Shown here one piece after another: positions 9,706 to 13,145 of a stretch of DNA of 13,145 bases (positions are counted from its first letter, which is position 1; every line of letters starts with the position of its first letter). The notes beneath the pieces are model-generated. The model was given only the letters and a program-made list of their open reading frames with translations, had not been told where the DNA came from and ran no database searches. The position numbers were made by a program, and so were the translations under genes. This DNA comes from Betaproteobacteria bacterium (GTDB lineage: Bacteria; Pseudomonadota; Gammaproteobacteria; Burkholderiales; SG8-39): NCBI GenBank assembly GCA_029865405.1, contig JAOUGZ010000032.1, forward strand, positions 1 through 13,145. Reading direction: 5' to 3'.

Positions 9706-10857
9706 ATGAGCCACATCGCGCTGGTGCTGGGCGCCGGGCTGGGCGGCACGGTCGCCGCGCAGACCCTGCGGCGCCTGTTGCCGCGCGGCGAGCGGGTCGT
9801 GCTGGTCGAGCGCGAAGAACGCCACGTGTTTCCGCCGTCGCTACTGTGGTTGATGGTCGGCGAGCGCAGCGCCGAGGCGATCTCGCGCCCGGTCGCGCAT
9901 GCGGTGCGCGCCGGGATCGAGCTGACGCGCGGCAAAGTCACCGCCCTGGATCCTGCGGCGAGGACGGTGTGCGTGGGGGACCAAACTCTGCGCGGCGATG
10001 CCATCGTGCTCGCGCTCGGCGCGGAGTACGCGCCGCAGGCGATTCCCGGGCTCGACGAGGCGGGCCTTTGCATCTATACGCTCGCCGGCGCAACCGCGAT
10101 CCGCGAGGCCCTGGAGCGTTTCGAGCGCGGTCGGCTGGCGGTGCTCACCGCGACGCCTGCGTACAAGTGCCCCGCCGCGCCTTATGAGGCGGCGCTCCTC
10201 GTCGACGACTTTCTGCGCAAGCGCGGACGCCGCGACAAGGTCACGATGGAGTTCTATGCCGCGGAGCCCGGACCGATGATGGTTGCCGGCGCCACGGTCT
10301 CGGCTGGCGTGCGCGGAATGATCGAAGCGCAGGGCATCGGTTATCACCCCGAGCACCAGGTCAAGGCCGTGGACCCACGCGCGCGACGGCTCGAGTTCGC
10401 CAATGGCGCGTCGGCGGACTTCGACCTGCTGCTCTATGTGCCTCCGCATCGAGCGCCCGAAGCAGTACGCGATGCGGGCCTCACCAACGAATCCGGCTGG
10501 ATCCCGGTGGATCGCCATACGCTCGCGACGAAGCATCCAGGCGTCTATGCCATCGGCGACATCACGATGATCCCGCTCAAGATGGGCCGGCCGCTGCCCA
10601 AGGCAGGCGTCTTCGCGCACGGCCAGGCCGAGGTCGTTGCGCACAACATTGCGCACGATTGGACCGGCAAGCGGGAGCCGCGGCGTTTCGAGGGGGAAGG
10701 CATGTGCTTCATCGAGTCCGGCGCCGGCCGCGCCGGCATGGGCCGCGGCAACTTCTACGCCGAGCCGCTGCCCGATGTCAGGCTGCACCAGCCGGGCCTG
10801 CTGTGGCACGGCGCCAAGGTTCTCTACGAGAAGTACTGGCTCTTCACGAAATTCTGA
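9706..10857 (+). CDS. SQR/flavocytochrome c sulfide dehydrogenase-like FAD oxidoreductase
   Basis: Encodes 383 residues of the two-dinucleotide-fold flavoprotein family. The N-terminal FAD-binding GAGLGG (9-14) follows strand HIALVL, and the second FAD contact is GVYAIGDIT (279-287). Cysteines at 122 (GLCIYT), 155 (AYKCPAAPYEAA) and 334 (EGMCFIESGAG) fall where the three redox cysteines of sulfide:quinone oxidoreductases would be: the first two are 33 apart, as against 32 in SQRs I recall. The C-terminus (LYEKYWLFTKF) is aromatic and could touch the membrane. Likely role: oxidation of sulfide or a persulfide to sulfane sulfur with electrons passed to quinone, but a non-SQR electron acceptor is possible. 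AAGGAG at 9695-9700 is 5 nt before the ATG. It is the last gene of the operon, 10 nt after the DsrE gene. Confidence 0.85.
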   Translation: MSHIALVLGAGLGGTVAAQTLRRLLPRGERVVLVEREERHVFPPSLLWLMVGERSAEAISRPVAHAVRAGIELTRGKVTALDPAARTVCVGDQTLRGDAIVLALGAEYAPQAIPGLDEAGLCIYTLAGATAIREALERFERGRLAVLTATPAYKCPAAPYEAALLVDDFLRKRGRRDKVTMEFYAAEPGPMMVAGATVSAGVRGMIEAQGIGYHPEHQVKAVDPRARRLEFANGASADFDLLLYVPPHRAPEAVRDAGLTNESGWIPVDRHTLATKHPGVYAIGDITMIPLKMGRPLPKAGVFAHGQAEVVAHNIAHDWTGKREPRRFEGEGMCFIESGAGRAGMGRGNFYAEPLPDVRLHQPGLLWHGAKVLYEKYWLFTKF

Positions 10858-10905
10858 CCCACAGAGTCGGAGACACGATGCCGACGTTCGCGTCGCCCCA
10901 GGGGT

Positions 10906-10933
10906 TTGCAGGGACCTGATATTCAAGTAGAAT
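10906..10933 (+). promoter_or_regulatory. Promoter of the rpsF-priB-rpsR-rplI operon
   Basis: TTGCAG (10906-10911) and TAGAAT (10928-10933, 5 of 6 matches) are separated by 16 nt. The following CCGCCCCC is a GC-rich discriminator of the kind found at stringently controlled ribosomal promoters. The predicted start is near 10940, giving a leader of about 60 nt. It separates the ribosomal operon from the sulfur genes upstream. Confidence 0.7.
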
Positions 10934-10947
10934 CCGCCCCCTTCCTT

Positions 10948-10976
10948 GCCATACCACCTGCGCATGAGTGGATGGC
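10948..10976 (+). promoter_or_regulatory. rpsF leader stem-loop, possible S6:S18 autoregulatory site
   Basis: GCCAT (10948-10952) pairs with ATGGC (10972-10976). After one unpaired A (10953), CCAC (10954-10957) pairs with GTGG (10968-10971), closing a 10-nt loop. The hairpin lies between the predicted transcript start and the Shine-Dalgarno AAGGAG (10986-10991). Leaders of rpsF operons are known to bind the S6:S18 protein pair for feedback control. Whether this hairpin carries that motif is not established here. Confidence 0.4.
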
Positions 10977-11000
10977 TTAACCCATAAGGAGAATCACAGC

Positions 11001-11396
11001 ATGCGGCATTACGAAATCTGTTTCATCGTCCATCCGGACCAGAGCGAGCAGGTGCCGGCGATGATCGAGCGCTACAAGGGCGTCATCGCCCAGCGCAACG
11101 GCGTCGTGCACCGCCTCGAGGACTGGGGCCGGCGCCAGCTCACCTACCCGATCCAGAAAGTGCACAAGGCGCACTACGTGCTCATGAACATCGAGTGCGA
11201 CCAGGAGACGGTGAACGAGCTCGAGCACTCCTTCAAGTTCAGCGACGCCGTGCTGCGCCATCTCATCATCAAGATGACGAAGGCCGTCACCGCCCCCTCG
11301 CCGATGATGAAGGAAGAGAAGTCGCGCTCGGTGATGGAGCGCTCCCCTGACTCGCAGCCTGCCGAGGCGAAGCCCGCCGAGGCGAGCGCGACCTGA
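11001..11396 (+). CDS. rpsF: 30S ribosomal protein S6
   Basis: Encodes 131 residues. S6 pairs with S18 and binds the platform of the 30S subunit. It opens with the characteristic [19 protein letters not shown] and carries [13 protein letters not shown] and [10 protein letters not shown], followed by a low-complexity, Ala/Glu/Pro-rich C-terminal extension (about 97-131). The ATG at 11001 was chosen because it follows AAGGAG (10986-10991) at 9 nt and gives the family N-terminus; an in-frame upstream ATG at 10968 lies in the leader hairpin. It is first in the rpsF-priB-rpsR-rplI operon. The stop overlaps the apparent CTG start of priB. Confidence 0.97.
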   Translation: MRHYEICFIVHPDQSEQVPAMIERYKGVIAQRNGVVHRLEDWGRRQLTYPIQKVHKAHYVLMNIECDQETVNELEHSFKFSDAVLRHLIIKMTKAVTAPSPMMKEEKSRSVMERSPDSQPAEAKPAEASAT

Positions 11397-11692
11397 ACCA
11401 GGTCCGGGTCCGCGGACGGCTGATCGAGCTCGGTGCGCTGCGGCATACGCCCGCAGGCGTCCCGGTGATCGAGTTCCGCCTGCGCCACGAATCCGAACAG
11501 ACCGAAGCCGGAGCCCAGCGACAAGTGAACGCCGAGATCCCCGCCATCGCCTTCGACGTGCAGGCGCGCCTGCTCGCCGCGAGCGCGCTGGAACGCGCGC
11601 TGCAGGTCGAGGGATTCCTCGCCGCCAAGAGCCGGCGCTCGAAAAAGCTGGTGCTGCACGCCACCCAAATTGAATTCGTAGAAGGAGAGTAG
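11393..11692 (+). CDS. priB: Primosomal replication protein PriB, apparent CTG start
   Basis: Encodes about 99 residues forming a single OB fold. PriB binds single-stranded DNA and helps PriA restart stalled replication forks. The first residues [20 protein letters not shown] are followed by [16 protein letters not shown], the strand [11 protein letters not shown], and the C-terminal [19 protein letters not shown], all typical of PriB. The only ATG/GTG/TTG start found in this frame after the stop at 11348 is a GTG at 11465, which falls inside the first OB strands and would remove 24 residues. The CTG at 11393 gives the expected N-terminus and overlaps the rpsF TGA as CTGA, so a coupled non-AUG start is the best reading. 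Its position between rpsF and rpsR supports the identification. Confidence 0.85.
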   Translation: MNQVRVRGRLIELGALRHTPAGVPVIEFRLRHESEQTEAGAQRQVNAEIPAIAFDVQARLLAASALERALQVEGFLAAKSRRSKKLVLHATQIEFVEGE

Positions 11693-11694
11693 AG

Positions 11695-11988
11695 ATGCCC
11701 CCGCCGCGCAGAGGAAAATTCAAAGGCAAAGGCAAGTTCGGCAAGGACAAGAAGGACAAGGGACAGCGGGCGCTGTTTCGCCGCCGCAAGTTCTGCCGCT
11801 TCACCGCCGACAAGGTCGAGTGGATCGACTACAAGGACATCGAGGTATTGAAGGACTTCGTCAACGAGACCGGCAAGATCATCCCGGCGCGCATCACCGG
11901 CACCGCGGCCGGCTACCAGCGCCAGCTCTCGGCGGCGATCAAGCGCGCGAGGTTCCTTGCGCTCCTGCCCTACACCGACCTGCACTGA
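11695..11988 (+). CDS. rpsR: 30S ribosomal protein S18
   Basis: Encodes 97 residues. S18 binds the 30S platform with S6. The core is recognisable from [20 protein letters not shown] (29-48), the central [17 protein letters not shown], and the C-terminal [18 protein letters not shown]. The N-terminus is a Lys/Gly-rich extension of about 25 residues, longer than in E. coli S18 (75 residues). A strong Shine-Dalgarno AAGGAG (11682-11687) sits 7 nt before the ATG, overlapping the end of priB. The stop is followed at 10 nt by rplI. Confidence 0.97.
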   Translation: MPPPRRGKFKGKGKFGKDKKDKGQRALFRRRKFCRFTADKVEWIDYKDIEVLKDFVNETGKIIPARITGTAAGYQRQLSAAIKRARFLALLPYTDLH

Positions 11989-11998
11989 GGACCGAGCC

Positions 11999-12448
11999 AT
12001 GCAAGTGATTCTTCTGGAAAAAGTGGCCAACCTCGGCGACCTCGGCGAGGTGGTGAAGGTGAAGGACGGCTTCGCGCGCAATTTCCTCATCCCGCACGGC
12101 AAGGCGAAGCGCGCGACGGAGGCCAACCTGAAGGCGTTCGAGGCGCGCCGCGCCGAGCTGGAGAAGGCGCAGGCCGAGCAGCTCGCCAAGGCGCAGGCGC
12201 GCGGCGCGAAGCTCGACAAGCTGACGGTGCAGATCGTGCAGAAGGCGGGCCCCGACGGGCATCTCTTCGGCTCGGTCACCAATTTCGACATCGTCGAGGC
12301 GCTGGAGAAGCTGGGCCACGAAGTGGAGCGCTCGCAGGTACGCATGCCCGCGGGCCCGCTGAAGCAGGTCGGCGAGTTCCCGATCGAGGTGCAGCTGCAT
12401 ACCGACGTGGTCGTGACGGTGAACGTAGCGGTGCTCGGCGAGAGCTGA
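11999..12448 (+). CDS. rplI: 50S ribosomal protein L9
   Basis: Encodes 149 residues, the normal length. L9 binds 23S rRNA at the L1 side of the 50S subunit and influences frame maintenance. The N-terminal domain signature [19 protein letters not shown] and [15 protein letters not shown] is clear, followed by the long connecting helix rich in Ala/Glu/Lys (about 45-75) and the C-terminal domain with [22 protein letters not shown] overlapping the rpsR stop is the likely Shine-Dalgarno for the ATG at 11999; an upstream in-frame start at 11957 would run inside rpsR and is not needed. It is the last gene before the terminator. Confidence 0.97.
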   Translation: MQVILLEKVANLGDLGEVVKVKDGFARNFLIPHGKAKRATEANLKAFEARRAELEKAQAEQLAKAQARGAKLDKLTVQIVQKAGPDGHLFGSVTNFDIVEALEKLGHEVERSQVRMPAGPLKQVGEFPIEVQLHTDVVVTVNVAVLGES

Positions 12449-12493
12449 CAGGCTGTCCACACGCTGCGAACAGGTTAGTCACAGCTTGTGCAC

Positions 12494-12519
12494 AAGGGCC
12501 GCCCGGCGCGGCCCTTTTT
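12494..12519 (+). terminator. Rho-independent terminator of the rpsF operon
   Basis: AAGGGCCGC (12494-12502) pairs with GCGGCCCTT (12508-12516) around the 5-nt loop CCGGC. The T run at 12515-12519 follows. It lies 46 nt after the rplI stop and 30 nt before dnaB, so dnaB probably has its own promoter or relies on readthrough. Confidence 0.85.
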
Positions 12520-12548
12520 CTCGTCCGCATTTGCTGTAAATTCCGCAG

Positions 12549-13145
12549 ATGGCGCTTTTGCAACCCGCGGCCCGGAACGACGGCGGCGACCCCCAGCTCG
12601 TCGCCCTCAGGGTTCCGCCGCATTCGGTGGAGGCAGAGCAGTCGCTGCTCGGCGGACTCCTCCTCGACAACCAGGCGTTCGACCGCATTGCCGACCTGGT
12701 GACGGGGAGCGACTTCTACCGCGACGACCACCGCCGCATCTGGCGTCACATCGCCAAGCTGGTCGAGGCCGGCAAGCCCGCCGACATGGTCACGGTGTCG
12801 GAGTCGATCGAGGCGAGCGAGGACAAGGACAAGACCGGCGGCCCGGCCTACCTCGGCGCGCTCGCGCAGAACACGCCCAGCGCCCTCAACATCCGGCGCT
12901 ACGCCGAGCTGGTGCGCGAGCGCGCCGTGCAGCGGCGCCTGGCGCAGGTTGCCACCGAGATCGCCGAGAACGCCCTCAGCCCCTCGGGCAAAGACGTCGG
13001 CCAGATCCTCGACGAGGCCGAGTCGCGCATTCTCGAGATCGGCGAGGCGGGCTCGCGTCACGGCACGGGCCTGGAGGAGATCAAGCCGGTGCTGGCGCGG
13101 GTGCTCGAGCGCATCGACTTCCTGTACCACCGCGACAACCCGTCC
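12549..13145 (+). CDS. dnaB: Replicative DNA helicase DnaB (partial, 3' end outside the window)
   Basis: The first 199 residues are present; the reading frame is open to the window end. DnaB is the hexameric 5'-3' helicase that opens the replication fork. The N-terminal domain is clear: VPPHSVEAEQSLLGGLLLDN (about 22-41), DFYRDDHRRIWRHI, PADMVTVSESIE, GGPAYLGALAQNTPSALNIR, then RRYAELVRERAVQRRL and the linker region ILEIGEAG; the ATPase (RecA-like) domain lies beyond the edge. The ATG at 12549 has no good Shine-Dalgarno, and TGTAAAT at 12535-12541 immediately upstream may be a -10-like element giving a very short leader. It follows the rpsF operon, the usual order in Proteobacteria. Confidence 0.95.
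   Translation, partial: MALLQPAARNDGGDPQLVALRVPPHSVEAEQSLLGGLLLDNQAFDRIADLVTGSDFYRDDHRRIWRHIAKLVEAGKPADMVTVSESIEASEDKDKTGGPAYLGALAQNTPSALNIRRYAELVRERAVQRRLAQVATEIAENALSPSGKDVGQILDEAESRILEIGEAGSRHGTGLEEIKPVLARVLERIDFLYHRDNPS

Noticed and set aside
10882..10904. CGACG-TTCG-CGTCG hairpin after the SQR-like gene as a terminator
   Set aside because: The stem is only 5 bp and is followed by CCCCAGGGG, with only a 3-nt T run. It may slow transcription but does not qualify as a rho-independent terminator.

Overview
The window is a GC-rich (about two-thirds G+C by eye) proteobacterial chromosome segment, most likely from a betaproteobacterium. Three things point there. hisZ lies between the hflK-hflC-DUF2065 genes and purA. 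A primosomal priB sits inside rpsF-priB-rpsR-rplI-dnaB. The codon third positions are strongly G/C biased. No mobile element, CRISPR array or rRNA was seen.

Layout. (1) 75-4615, + strand: hflK, hflC, a small DUF2065 membrane protein, hisZ and purA, packed with 1-6 nt gaps or short overlaps, so probably one operon. HflK/HflC form the membrane complex around the FtsH protease, HisZ is the regulatory subunit for a short-form HisG, and PurA makes adenylosuccinate. (2) 4619-4745, - strand: tRNA-Leu(CAG) with an encoded CCA and a near-consensus promoter that overlaps the start of rnr. (3) 4739-7461, + strand: rnr (RNase R without the usual N-terminal helix-turn-helix and basic tail) and rlmB (23S rRNA 2'-O-methyltransferase), overlapping by 4 nt. 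(4) 7453-10857: an accessory sulfur module. A divergent ArsR-rhodanese fusion regulator (- strand) faces a four-gene operon (+ strand) coding for a membrane di-iron hydroxylase of the fatty acid hydroxylase/sterol desaturase superfamily, a rhodanese-fold protein lacking the catalytic cysteine, a DsrE-like protein with a CxxC motif, and an SQR/flavocytochrome c sulfide dehydrogenase-like flavoprotein. A palindrome in the 52-nt divergent intergenic region overlaps candidate promoters in both directions. (5) 10906-13145, + strand: a promoter with a GC-rich discriminator, an rpsF leader hairpin, then rpsF, priB (apparent CTG start), rpsR and rplI, a rho-independent terminator, and dnaB running off the window end.

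The most interesting part is region 4. It looks like a reactive-sulfur-sensing and sulfur-oxidising or relaying operon placed between housekeeping genes. Its repressor has no cysteine in its DNA-binding domain, so any sulfur sensing would have to use the two cysteines of its rhodanese loop (C178 and C183). The role of the membrane hydroxylase in such a unit is unclear. All functions are inferred from sequence motifs and gene context, with no database search behind them.
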